Below are positions 50,669 through 63,892 of a stretch of 64,000 nucleotides of DNA, one piece after another. Position numbers and translations under genes: made by a program. Source of the stretch: Monilinia fructicola (Eukaryota > Ascomycota > Leotiomycetes > Helotiales > Sclerotiniaceae); NCBI GenBank assembly GCA_008692225.1, contig VICG01000002.1, positions 3,664,273 through 3,728,272 on the forward strand, in the 5' to 3' direction. How positions within the stretch are numbered: position 1 is the stretch's first letter; each line of letters opens with the position of its first letter. The notes beneath the pieces were generated by a model. It searched no databases. It was given only the letters and a program-made list of their open reading frames with translations, and was not told the DNA's origin.

Positions 50669-50830
50669 TATTACGATTATATACTAAAGCGAATTAATAG
50701 AGATTAATTAACTAGAATAAGAAAGTTAAGAAAGGAAGAGATCTTTAAGGGACCTAGAGATCTCTTATATGTACAGTATCGCTTAGCGTGATGAGATATC
50801 ACGTGCGTAAGGCACGTGATATTCGTTACA
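50669..50830. mobile_element. Solo-LTR-like element, copy 2 (162 bp)
   Basis: Same length and orientation as copy 1, with mostly C/T and G/A differences (ends TATTACG...CGTTACA). It is flanked by a perfect 5-bp duplication TTTAT (50664-50668 and 50831-50835). The ATCACGTGC/GCACGTGAT hairpin (50798-50820) is intact, while the other arm pair is mutated. Confidence 0.65.
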
Positions 50831-51137
50831 TTTATATCTTTTTTTTAAACTTTTAATAAATCTAGAATTTATTATAAGAGTATGATAGTTTTAGGTTTTT
50901 TTAAAATAGAATATTAGTTTTGTAAATATTTTCTTTGTAAATTATAAAATATTATTAAATATATATATAATATTTATATAAACGAAAAATTATATAATAC
51001 TAATAGTATTAAAAAAACAATAAGATTAAAAATTATTATAGATTCGAAGAATCTTAGTTTATCAATTTGTTATATTATATGATTATTATACCTGTACTAT
51101 AGGAGGTTCAAAATGCAAAAACACAAACCTTAAATCC

Positions 51138-52129
51138 TAATAACTATTCTATGAATTTTTTCGCGGGCCACCATCGGTGATGGCCCGTTTCAATAGGGGT
51201 GGTGATAGCCCGCAAAAAATAGTTGAATTGGCCATCATTATAATTCGCTTAAATATTAATATAATTTAAAAATTTAAAATTATATATTATAAAGGTTGAT
51301 TTAAATTTCTTATATATAAAATTTATTTTAAATTATCTTAAAAATTAAAGGATCTATACAGATTTTAATATATTAGTATTTTAATAGTATATAAAGTAAA
51401 GCTATTTTGATAGGAGTGTAGTGGTTTAATAAAATATTCATTTTTATTCGAATTTATTTTCATTTTTATTAGCTAAAATCTTTATATAAATTAAAAATTC
51501 GAAATACTATATAATAGGAATTTATTTAAATTTTATATATATATAATTTATTTTAAATTATTTCAAAAATGGAAGGATTTATATTAGTTTGAATTATTAG
51601 TTATAAAAAAATAATTGATTAGAGTAATGTGGGATAGTAGTACTTCGAAAAATAATATATTTTTAAATAATATTTTAATATATTAATATTAATTTTATTT
51701 TATATTATAAAAATTTAAAAAAGAGCTGATTTTTAATTAATACAAACTAGGGGCTTTATAACATTTTTTAAAATTTTAAAATTTAAATTATTTTTTATAA
51801 AGGTATAATATATATTTTAAAATAAATGAGCTAATTTGTTCAAATGTGATAAACTATTATAAGTACATTTATACTGATTCTATTAACTTAATTTTATTAA
51901 ATATAAATGGAATTTTTAAAGGGTAATACTTTAATAAAAGATAAAGGTATTCTAATTGTATTATTAAACATATTTTGATTATTAATGTAATTTGGAATTT
52001 TCTATATATATACTGGTGTTTAATATATTAGACCCAATACTTTTTAACAAAAAACAAAAAAGTTTTATTTTACATTAGTATATATAAATTCAATTATAAA
52101 TAGTAGAGTAGGGAATATATTTTATATTC
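51138..52129. repeat. Subtelomeric 1-kb repeat, copy A
   Basis: Starts TAATAACTATTCTATG, carries a GC-rich hairpin region at 51157-51230, and ends near a GTAGAGTAGGGAATAT block. It is directly followed by copy B and is intermediate in C-to-T decay. Confidence 0.8.
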
Positions 52130-53340
52130 TAATAACTATTCTATAAATTTTTTTATAGACTATTACTAATAATAGCTTATTTTAATAAGGGGAATAATAA
52201 TCTACAAAAAAAATCTTAAATTAACCACTATTCAAATTCCCTTAAATTTTAAAATATTTTTAATTTTGAAAATAATATCTTATTAATATTCATTTAAATT
52301 TTTTAAATTTGAAGTTTATTTTTAATAATCTTTTATATTAATAAATTTATAGAAATTTAAAATATTAATAATATATAAGTGATTACATCAAATAATATAG
52401 AGTAATATATTATTATTTTTATTTTAATTTATAAATCAAAAAATTTAACAAAAATTCGTTTTATTATAAAATCTTTATATAAAAATAATAACTGTATAAA
52501 TCTTTCATCAAATATTCTAAATCTAAAGTTTATTTTTAATTATTTATTATATTAATAGATTTATACTAGATTAAAATATTAATAATATATAAATAATTGT
52601 ATAGAATAATAAAGGGTAATATATGATTTTTATAATTTAATATATATAATTTAAAATTCAATAAAAAATTAATATTATTATAAAACTTAAAGACAAAAAA
52701 AGTAATATTATAAATCTTCAATTAAATTTTAAAATTCCGAAGTTTATTTTAAATTATCTTTTATATTAAGAATATGTATTAGTTTATTATATTTTGTTTT
52801 AAAATTTGATTTATATATTTAAATTAAAAAGGATGATTATATAATCTTTATTATTCCTTTAAAAAACAATTTTATATTATTCCGAATTTTGATTAATTTA
52901 TAATAATTTTATTAATTATTATAAAAATCTAAAAAAAGATAATATTAAATAAAAATAATTAAAGGGCATTATAACTTTTTAAATTTTCTTAAAATTAAAA
53001 AACTTTTATTAAAAGTATAATATATATATTCAAATAAACAGATTATTTTATTTAAATATAATAAATTATTATGAATATATTTATATTAATTCTATTGGTT
53101 TAATTTTATTAAGTATAAATGGAATTTTTAAAGAATAATACTTTAATTAAAGATAGGGATATCCTAATCTTATTAATTTTTAGATTATTTATAATCCATT
53201 ATTAATTTCATTTGTAATCCTCCGTATATATATTAATAAATTTATTAAACTTAATACCTTTTAATTAAAAACGAAAAAGTTTTATTTTATATTAATATAT
53301 ATAAATTCAATTATAAATAACAAAATAAAGATTATTAACT
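52130..53340. repeat. Subtelomeric 1-kb repeat, copy B (most degraded)
   Basis: Begins with the same TAATAACTATTCTAT start, immediately after copy A. In the first 100 bp nearly every G and C of copy A or C is A or T here (GGGCCACCATCGG reads AGACTATTACTAA). It ends with the shared AAAAAGTTTTATTTTATATT segment. Confidence 0.7.
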
Positions 53341-54299
53341 TTAATTAAATATTTTAAATTTGTTATATTTAAATATTTATTTTTGTTTTGAATTTTAATT
53401 TCGAAATTCTATATAATCCTTCAAATTTTTTGTTTAAAAAAGATTAGGATTTAAATTTACCTTGAAAATCTACTCTTAAAATCTATATTGAAATACTTTT
53501 TAATATTTTTATTTAAAATTTACACTTAAATCTATATTTAAATCTACGTTTAAATTTATATTAAAATATCTTTTAATATTTTTATTTAAATTCTTTAAAA
53601 TTTATATTTAAATTTATATTTAAATCTACATTAAAACATTTTTTAACATCTTTATTTAAATTCTTTAAAATTTACTTTTAAATTTACGTTTAAATTTATA
53701 TAAAATCTATTTTAATATTTATATTAAAATTTATTTTAACATTTTTTATTTATTTTAAAATGAATCTTTTAATTTATTTAAAATAATTAATTATTAAATT
53801 TTCTCTTTTCCTTTTATTTTCGTTAAATTCGATATTAATAAATTATTCAATATTTATAAAAAAACAAAAGATTTTTAAGTTAAATTAGTTTTTAATAAAA
53901 TTAAAAAAGTTTCTTTTCTTTTATATTATACTATATTTCAATTTATTTTATATAAATATTTATAAGATTTATATTTAAAATTTAAAGAATTCTTTAATCA
54001 CAATTTATTTTAATAATTTAATTTTAAATTATAAAAAAAGATAATTAATAAAGTTATTAATATCTTTCAATTTTTGATTATTAAATTTAATAAATTTATT
54101 TTAATCTAAATTTAATTTATATTTATTTCCTGAGTTAAAGATTAAAACTTATTTTTAATATTTTTTTTATAAAATATTAAAATATAATAAAAAAAATTTA
54201 AAAAGATATTTAAATTTTATATATAACGATATTTCATTTAATTTGGATTTAATAAATAATGTTTTAAATGAAGAATTAGCTTTAAATCGCTTTTTTTTT

Positions 54300-57200
54300 A
54301 AATTTAATTAAAAGATAAATAAATAAATTCGAATACTTTAAATATTTCTTAATTTTATTCTTTAATTAATATTAATTTTAATAATAATAATTTAAATAAA
54401 AATTTAAATTATTTAAATTTAATTAAATTTAATCAGAAGAATAATTTTAGAAAGAAAATAAAAAAATTAGAAAATAAAAAAAAAATTTAATTAAAATTAA
54501 TTCAAAATATTTCACTTCTTTTTAAGAAAGATTAAAATATATCAATTATTTATCTAAATACAATTTAAAAGATTTAATTGAACTTTTAATTATTCCTAAT
54601 AATAATATATAATACAAAAAAGCTTTTCAATTAATATTATTTTATTTAAAAGAATTATTCTATTTTAATTTAAATATTAGAAATAACTTTAAAAAAAAAA
54701 AAATTTGTAATAAGGGATTAAAACCTTTAAATAATAATTAAAATTAAATTAAATATTTTACTTTATTGAAATTATTTTTTATATTTTTATTTAATTATAC
54801 TTTATTATTTAATAATAAATATTTCTTTGATTTTAAAGATTTAAGAGAAGAGATATTAAAATTAATAAATTTAAAATGAGATTTAATAAAAACAAATAAA
54901 AATTGTATTAAAAATACTAAAAATCCTTTAAAAAAGATTAAAAAAATCTTCAAATCAAAATATTAATAAATTTCAATTTAAAAGTTTAAATCAATTTAAT
55001 AATATTGATAAAGAGAATTCAAAATCTAATTTCGAGAATTTTAATACTTTAAATGAAGAATTTCAATATAATTTAAATAAATTTGATTTTATTAATTCAT
55101 CTAGTTTAAATTTAAATAATAATTTAAATAAAAATGATATTTTAATTATTTTTTAAAAAATAAATAAATTTTTTAGTAAAAGTTCAAAAAAAAATTATTT
55201 ATAGAATTTTAAAAATTATAATTAAATATTTTAAACAAAGGATAAATTTAAATATATTCATTAATTCTATTAATTGTTTTTTTTACAATAAAAAACATTA
55301 AAAAAAATGATTTTTCAATAAAAAATACCTTATTTTTATCTTTAGTATTATTCACAATTTATATATTACGTTTAATTATTAATTATAAAATATAATATTT
55401 ATTTATTATTATTAAATTCAAAAATTAATTTAAATATTATATTAATAAATTTTATAAATAAATATTTTCAAAATTGTAATTAAATAGTTTTAACTAAAAT
55501 TTTATTAAATAAATTATTTTGTTTTAAAATAAATTCGGAATTATTAAATTAAACTCAATTGATAATTAACAATTTAAAATAAAATATAATATTTTATAAA
55601 AATATTACTATTAGTGTAGATAATATTGAATTATTATTTAAAAGAATATTTAATAAAACTTATAATTTTTTTATAATTAATCTTTTAATGGAAATTAATT
55701 GTACCAAATATAATTATATATAATATTAAAAAAATTTAATATATATAAAAATCGAAGTATAATTATTCTATTTAAATTATTTAAAGATTTTTATTCAAAT
55801 ATTGTAAATAATGATTAATTTCTTATTAATAAAATTATTAATACTAAAAGATTAAAAGATCAATTTTTTAATATTTTGAATAATAATTTAATTTTAAATA
55901 AAACTTATTATAAATTGTTTTTAAAAAATTTATTCGAATTTAAAAAGTTATTATTGTTATTAATTTATTTAATTAATAGCCTTTTATTGAAAAAAACAGA
56001 ATTAATTAGTTTACGTTATCAAAATTCATATAAAGATATACAAAAATTATTTTTAGATATTGATAGCTTTTTATTTATAATTAATATTTCAAAATATAAA
56101 AATCAATCAAAAAAAGTGAGAAACTAGCATCTAATATTAAATATTTATTTTTGAAAATTTTGAAAGATTTTATTGTTATATATAATTTTAGTTAATCCTT
56201 TTATAAATATATTAAATATTTTAAATATAAGATTTGAATTATAATTTAATAAATCCTTATTTATTTTATATCAATTAATGTTTTTTTAAATACTAAAGAT
56301 TTTAATTATGTTTTAAAGAATTTTGTTAAAAGTTTATTTTCTATTAATTTAAATCTTTAAAAATATCAACAATTCATTATTGATATTATTCAAGAATTTA
56401 TAAAAGAAAAATATTAATCAAAATAATTTAATTATTAAAAAGAATAAAAGCTTTAATTTTAGTTTTATTAAAGCGAATTAAATAAATTATTCAATAAATA
56501 TTAAAAATCTTTATTATGGTAGAATTAATTTTAATTTCTTTAATATTCAAGCTAATTTACAAAATAAATATTTACAATTTTCTTTAAGATATCATAAATT
56601 TTTTGATTTAAATTTAAATATTAATACAAATAATCTTTTATATTCAACATTTAATTTAACAAAATCAAATAATTTTAAAAAAAAAGAAACTTTAAAATTA
56701 ATAACTTTAATTTTAAAGTATTTTAAAAAGAATAATTCTAATGAAAATAATTCTTAAAAACACTTTCGAAATTTAGATTCTAATATAATTAATAACATTC
56801 AAATGCTTAAAAAGCTAATAGTATTTGAATTTTAACAAATTTCCAATACTTTTTCAAACTCTTTATATTCTTTAATCAATTATTAAAAGAGTTTTTAAAT
56901 AATTCAAATATTTCATTTTATATTCTATAACAAAAAGATTTAATAAAAAGTATTTTATTAAAGATTCTATATATATTAAATATTTTATTTATTAATAATA
57001 ATAAATCTTTAAGTTATTTATTAAAAAAGTGTATTAAAGACTTTAAAGATTAATTATTATTATTATTTCTTTAATTGTTTTAAAATTAAATATATTTAAT
57101 AAAGCTCAAAGCTTTAATATTTCTTATTCTTATATAGAAAAATAATTTAAAAATTAAAAGTTTAATATTAATTAATATTAAATCAATTATTAAAAAAAAC

Positions 57201-58300
57201 TTTTTAATAATAATTAATTAATTAAATAATAAAAATAAATTAGATCGATTTTTTAATTAATAGATATCATTTATTAATTATTAATACTAATTATTAAAAT
57301 ATTATGTATTGATTTAAAAATCTTATTAAAGATTAAATTTTAATTTATATTTTTAATCAAAATATTACTATTTTTAATAGAAAACTAAACTAATAAATCA
57401 TTTATTCCTTCAAAATTTAGTTATTATTTAAGCTTTCTAATACTTAAAATAATATTAAATATAAAGCTAAAGTATTTAATTCAAACATTCTTGAATTTCA
57501 AAATCTAGAAGATTTGAAAATTACATTAATAATTTTAAATTAAAATCTTCTTTAAATAATAAAAATAAAATTATTATATTTTGCCCCTTTAAATTTAAAA
57601 TTATACAATTAATTAATTATTTGAATTATTCTTTATTATCACTCGAATCTATTTAATAATAAAAAAAATGAAAATTTTTTATTCTTTTTTTTAATGTTTT
57701 AAATAATTTTTATAGTATTATTATTTATATTTTCGAAAAGAAGGGATTGATTATTCAAATATTTGTTTAATTATATATTATAAATTTTATTGATCTTTTT
57801 ATAGGATTTTTTTTAAGAATTTAATTAAAATAACCAAAATTTAAATTCTAATGAAATTTATATTTTTTTATAATAAATTAGAAAAAAATGATAAATTGAA
57901 TAATTTTAATTCTAATCAAATAGAATTAAAAAAATATTTAAGGGAAACTATATATAAACGATATGTATTATTGATTTATATTTGAATAATATTATAACTT
58001 AAATATTAATTTATTAAATTAAGAATTATATGATTTATATTTTAATAGATAAAATATTATATAAATTTAAATAAATAATATAAAAGGAAAAACAAATAGA
58101 ATTTAAGAATAAATTAATTTCAATTATAAATATATTATTTAAAATATATTCAAATAATTGTATTTTTTGTTTTTTTAATGAAAAATATAATATAGATTAT
58201 ATAATTAAAAATCATTTATTAAAAAATTATATTAATTAAAATAGATATAATAATATTGATTTTATTAATAACAAAATTAGGGAATTTAAATGATTCAATA
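54300..58300 (+). pseudogene. Heavily RIP-degraded subtelomeric helicase-like ORF (TLH/RecQ type)
   Basis: Most of the frame is destroyed, but two islands remain. At 55980-56230 the plus strand reads TELISLRYQNS, then KLFLDIDSFLFIINISKYKNQ and, past stops, LLLYIILVNPFINI. This matches in order the block 'E-L-x-LRYxN ... IFI ... Y-K ... LL-YL-LV-PF' that I know from fungal telomere-linked helicase proteins, upstream of their RecQ domain. At 58150-58240 the reading NCIFCFFNEKYN...KNHLLK has a C-x2-C...H arrangement like their C-terminal zinc finger. Orientation is toward the telomere, as usual for these genes. Boundaries are approximate and the helicase motifs themselves are not legible. Confidence 0.5.
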
Positions 58301-58919
58301 TTCAATTAGTTTATTAATAACTATTGTTGTTTTTCTTGCTTTTTCTCTTACAAAAATATATAAGAACTATAAAACAAAAGTTAAATATTAAAGATTGTTT
58401 TTTTCCAAATTTATTTTTAATATTAATTAATTATTTTCTTTAAATTAAAAAATATATTATACAAGAAGGAATTATTAGAAACCTTTCCTAATTCCGAATT
58501 TTTAATTACTTAGTTTAATAATTCTTTTATTAAATACCAAAATCAATTTTATTATTAAGTTTTTTAGTAAATTTAGATTCAAAAGAATAAATATGGAATA
58601 TTATATATAGTTTATACTTTTTATTAAATAATATCGATTTATTTAATATTTAAGATTATTTTAAATAATTAATATTGAAAATAATAAAATTGAAAATATA
58701 CAAATTAAAAAGTTTATTTATTAAAAGAATTATAATCTTTAATATTATAATTTAAATATAAATAAACCTACATTTTAATTTACAATATTTAAATAATTAA
58801 TTTGAATATTCTATTTATATATATATATTTTATTGTTTAAATCTAAAATATGAAGAAATATATATTAAATAATCTTTATTAATAAATAAAAAAAAAATGA
58901 AAATGAATTTTAAATAATT

Positions 58920-59480
58920 ATATATTATATATTTATTTAATAAAAAATGAATATTTATTCAATAGAAAATGGATTATAAATAGATTATATAATAAATATT
59001 TATTTAATAGAAAATAAATTATAAATAGATTATATATTAAATATTTATTTAATAGAAAATAGATTATTTATTAAATATTTATTTAATAGAAAATAAATTA
59101 TAAATAGATTATATATTAAATATTTATTCAATAGAAAATGAATTATAAATAGATTATATAATAAGTAAATATTTAATAAAAAATAAATTATAAATAAATT
59201 ATATAATAAGTGATTATTTAATAGAAAATGGATTATAAAAAGATTATATATTAAATATTTATTTAATAAAAAATGAATTATAAATAGATTATATAATAAA
59301 TAAATATTTAATAGAAAATAAATTATAAATAGATTGTATAATAAGTAATGATTTAATAGAAAATAAATTAAAAATAGATTTTATAATAAATATATCATAT
59401 ATTAAATGAAATATAAATACATTATATATTAAATATATTATATAAAAAGCATTAAATCTAAATAAATTCAATATTAATTA
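58920..59480. repeat. AT-rich minisatellite 1
   Basis: About ten imperfect units of roughly 45-60 bp built on TATTTAATAGAAAATAAATTATAAATAGATTATA. Confidence 0.8.
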
Positions 59481-60349
59481 AATTATATATATCATTAATA
59501 TATATATAACCGTTATATAAAATATTAATTTAGCTTCATTTTATATAATGGATATTTATATATATAAAATATTTTATTGGAAAATTATTAATTCTATTAA
59601 ATCAATTGTATAATAAAATCTTAATAATAAAGAATCTATAAGTATATATATAAAAGTATATTTTTAAAGCTTATCAATATTTTTATATATTAAGAATAGT
59701 ATATATATGGAATTCGAAATAAATTAATCAAAATTCGAAATTAATTAATATAAAAGCTTATTAATAAAAGCTAAAAGTTTATTGAATATTAAAATTTCAT
59801 TAATAAAATAATTTGCTATTTTATATATAAAATAATTTATTGGAAAATATTTTTTATACAAAATCAATTATATATTATTAATCTTACACTAAAAATCTTA
59901 TAAGTATATAAATAGGGTAGGTTAAAAGCATTATTTAATAAGTAATACTATATTTTAGGCTTTTAATAAGCTATTAACATTTATTCCATTTAAATTTTAA
60001 TATGAAATGATTCATATTATTATAAATTAAATAATTTCAATTATAATAATATTATAATATAATAATATAAATATATATATATTTTATAAGTTATTTAATT
60101 TTAAATAATTTTTTATTAAATTTATAGGATATTAATATACTAAATTCCTTTTTTCAAACCTTTTATATTAATATATATAAATAAGTATATATATTTATTA
60201 TATATAAGCTTAAAATTAGAATTTAGGTATAACATTTTAAAGAACCTAATTAAATTATTATTAATTATATAGATAAGTATATAAATTAATATTTAATTTT
60301 AATATAGGGATTAAAAATACTTTTATTATATATTAAATTTAACAAGCTA

Positions 60350-61050
60350 TTTAAAAGGGTTACTATTAATATACAAAGCGTTATTCTTATTAATATATAT
60401 TAAATTCAAAGAATTATACCAAAAGCTATTTAAAGAGTTATATATTAAATTCAAAGAATTATTTAAAAAACTATTTAAAAAGTTATACATTAAATTCGAG
60501 AGGTTATTCCAAAAACTATTTAAAAAACTATTCAAAAAATTATTCAAAAGGTTATTTTTATTAATATATATTAAATTCAAAGAATTATTCTAAAGGCTAT
60601 TTAAAAAGCTATTTAAAGGGTTATATATTAAATTCGAAAAGTTATCCAAAAAGCTATTTAAAAAGTTATACATTAAATTCGAAAAATTATTTCAAAAGCT
60701 ATTTAAAAGGTTATTTAAAAGGTTATACATTAAATTCAAACGGTTATCTAAAAAGTTATTTTTATTAATATATATTAAATTTAAAATATTATTTCAAAGG
60801 TTATTCCTTTTATTATATATTAAATTTAAAAGGCTATTTTTATTATTTTACATTAAATTTAGAAAACTATTTATATTAAATTGAAAAAATTATTTAAAGG
60901 GTTATTCTCATTAATATACATTAAATTCAAAAAGTTATTCCAAAGGTTATTTTTTTTATTATATGTTAAATTTAAAGAGCTATTCCTATTATTCTAAATT
61001 AAATTCAAAAAGCCATTTATATTAAATTCGAAAAGTTATTCAAAAGATTA
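60350..61050. repeat. AT-rich minisatellite 2
   Basis: Imperfect units built on ATTAAATTCAAAAAGTTAT and TTTAAAAGGCTATT, arranged in higher-order combinations. Confidence 0.75.
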
Positions 61051-61062
61051 TTCGTATTATAC

Positions 61063-61490
61063 TATTTTAAATATTATAATATTCCATATTATAATTTCAC
61101 TAAATTATAAACATTTATATTCTATAAATATAAGCTTACACACCTTATAATAAATGCAATATTATATTATTATATATAAATATTATAGTATTCTATACTA
61201 TAATTTTATTAAATTATAAACATCTACACCCTATAAATAAAAAACTTATATATTTTATAATAAATACAACATTATATTATCATAGAGAAATATTATAGTA
61301 TTTTATATTATAATTTTATTAAATTGTAAATATTTATACTTTATAAATATAAGTTTATACATTTTATAATAAATGCAATATTACATTATCATATATAAAT
61401 ATTATAGTATTTTATATTATAATTCTATTAAATTATAAGCATCTATACTTTTATAATTATAAGCTTATATACTCTATAAAATTTATTATA
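61063..61490. repeat. About 120-bp tandem repeat
   Basis: Three to four units of about 118-121 bp containing AAATATTATAGTATT, TTATTAAATTATAAAC and AAGCTTATA, with units starting near 61063, 61161, 61282 and 61400. Confidence 0.75.
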
Positions 61491-61605
61491 TTTTTATATT
61501 ATAATTAATTATATTATAATATTATTAATATAATCCTTATATATTCTAGTTATAATAAATATATATAATATCTCTATTAATAATATATTAATTTAAAGAT
61601 TACCA

Positions 61606-61800
61606 AACGTTATAAAATCATCAGATATTATAAGATTACTAGATATTATAAAATTATCAAATATTATAAAATCATTAGATATTATAAAATTATTAAGCAT
61701 TATAAGATTATTGGGTATTATAAAATCATTAGATATTATAAAATTATTAAACATTGTAAAATCACTAAATATTATAAAATCAATAAATATTATAAGTTTA
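61606..61800. repeat. 18-bp minisatellite
   Basis: About eleven imperfect units of ATTATAAAATCATTAGAT. Confidence 0.85.
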
Positions 61801-62490
61801 CCCAATATTAATATATTATCAATAATGATTTTGTATATAAAATAATTTATTAGAAAATATTAATTTATATAAAATTTATTATATATTAAAAGCCTTATAA
61901 TAAAAATCTTATAAGTATATAAATAAAATAAATTGAAAATTATATTCAATAAATGATACTATATTATAAGCTTTTTAATAAACTGTTAGTATTTATACAA
62001 TATTATTTTTAATATTATATTATTTAAAAAAAGATAATTTTATTAAAATATAATAAGTATTTTATACTCTATATATTATTAAAAATTAAATAATTTTCAA
62101 TTAATAATAAAAAATATTAATATACTAAAAATACTGATTTTAAATATTAAAATTTATATATATAAATAAATATATATATAAAATATTTAAATTTAAAATA
62201 AAGTATTTTTAAGTATTTAAGATTTTAAACATACTAATTTTAAAGTTTATATTATTATTTATATATAAATAAGCATATATTTTAATAAATTAAGTATTAA
62301 TATAATATATTAAATTTAATTTTAATAAAATACATTTTATAAAGATATTATTATAAAATACAGAATTATTAAAAGCATTATTAAAAGTATAATACTATTA
62401 AAAATATGATTAGGGATATAACATTATAAAAGGCATTATTAAAAGTATAGCATTTAAAAGGAATTATATACTGAAATATAATAATAACAC

Positions 62491-63465
62491 TAATAACTAT
62501 TCTATGAATTTTTTCGCGGGCCACTATCGGTGGTGGCCCATTTCGACAGGGGGGGTGGTGGCCCGCGAAAAATAGTCGAATCGGCCACCACCATAATTCG
62601 CTCAAATATTGATATAATTTAAAAATTTAAAATCGTATATTATAAAGCTTTATTTAAATTATTCATATATGAAATTTATTTTAAATTATCTTCAATATTG
62701 AAGGATCTGTATGGATTTTAATATATTAGTATTTTGGTGGTATGTGGGGTAAAGCCATTTCGATAGGGGGGTGGTGGCCTAACAAAATATTCATTTTCAT
62801 TTGAATTTATTTTCACTTTTATTAGCTTAAATCTTTATATAAATTAAAAATTCGAAATACTATATAATAGGAATTTATTTAAATTTATATATATATAGTT
62901 TCTTTTTAAATTATCTCAAAAATTGAAGGATTTGTACTAGTTTAAATTATTAGTTATAAAAAAGTGATTGGCTAGGGTGATGTGGGGTAGTAGTATTTCG
63001 AAAAATAATATATTTTAAATAATATTTTAATATATTAATATTAATTTAATCTTATATTGAAAAATTTAAAAAAAGCTGATTTTGAATTAATACGAGCAGG
63101 GGGCCTTATAATATTCTTTAAAATTTCAAAATTCGAATTATTTATTATAAAGGTATAATATATATTTTAAAATAAGTAGGCTATTTTGTTCAAACGTGAT
63201 AAATTGCTGCGGGTATATTTATGCTGATCCTATTGGCTCAATTCCATTAGGTATAAGTGGAACTTTCAGGGGTAATACCCTAGTAAGAGACAGGAGTGTT
63301 TTGATCGCATTATTAATCTGATTAGTAATACAATTTATAATTCTTTGTATATATGCCGGCCTTTGATTTGTTGGATCCAACACTTTCTAACAAAGGACGA
63401 AAAAGTTTTATTTTACGCTAGTATATATAAGTTCGGTTATAAATGGCAGAGTGGGGAATATTTAA
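62491..63465. repeat. Subtelomeric 1-kb repeat, copy C (least degraded, next to telomere)
   Basis: Direct repeat of copies A and B. It carries perfect 15-bp inverted arms TTTTTCGCGGGCCAC (62510-62524) and GTGGCCCGCGAAAAA (62558-62572), and GGTGGTGGCC (62554-62563) opposite GGCCACCACC (62583-62592). A related GGGGGGTGGTGGCC block recurs at about 62766-62779. It has the most G and C of the three copies. Confidence 0.8.
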
Positions 63466-63810
63466 CTTCGGTAAAATATTCTGAGTGGTTACGTTTGGAC
63501 ACCTCTTTTTTTTTTTAATTTTTAATTTTTTAAATATTATTTATTTAAATATTATTTTAATTATTATTATTATTTTATTCATTATTAATATTATTATTAA
63601 TAATATTTTATTTATTATAATTAGAGTTATTAATAATATTTTCTTTATTATAATTAGAGTTATTAATAATATTTTTTTATTATTATTAATTATTAATAAT
63701 ATTTATATAATATAATTATTATAATATTATATATTAATAATAATATTTTATATTAATATAATTATTAATAATATTTTATATTAATATAATATTTAAAATG
63801 AAAGTATTAA

Positions 63811-63880
63811 CCCCGTAGGGGTAACCGCTACGGGGATTGGGAAAAGAAAATACCCCTCGTAGGGGTAACCGCTATAGCTA
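63811..63880. repeat. GC-rich palindromic duplication inside the telomere
   Basis: The 17-mer CGTAGGGGTAACCGCTA occurs twice (63814-63830 and 63858-63874). The first copy lies in a perfect inverted repeat CCCCGTAG (63811-63818) / CTACGGGG (63828-63835). It is the only GC-rich sequence between copy C and the telomere. Confidence 0.85.
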
Positions 63881-63892
63881 TTTTAAAAAGAA

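Larger units (their letters stand above)
50200..63800. other. AT-rich, RIP-like subtelomeric isochore
   Basis: About 13.6 kb made mostly of A and T with almost no open reading frames. Within it are two LTR-like elements, three copies of a 1-kb repeat, a degraded helicase-like ORF and several AT minisatellites. Copies of the same repeat differ mainly by C-to-T and G-to-A changes, the signature of repeat-induced point mutation. The stretches 53340-54300 and 58300-58900 show nothing beyond low-complexity AT sequence. Confidence 0.85.

Noticed and set aside
59289..60580. Short Asn/Phe/Ile-rich readings in the AT block
   Set aside because: They translate minisatellite units and have no independent support.
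63485..63715. 76-codon Ile-rich reading next to the telomere
   Set aside because: Low-complexity TTATTA sequence, no family features.
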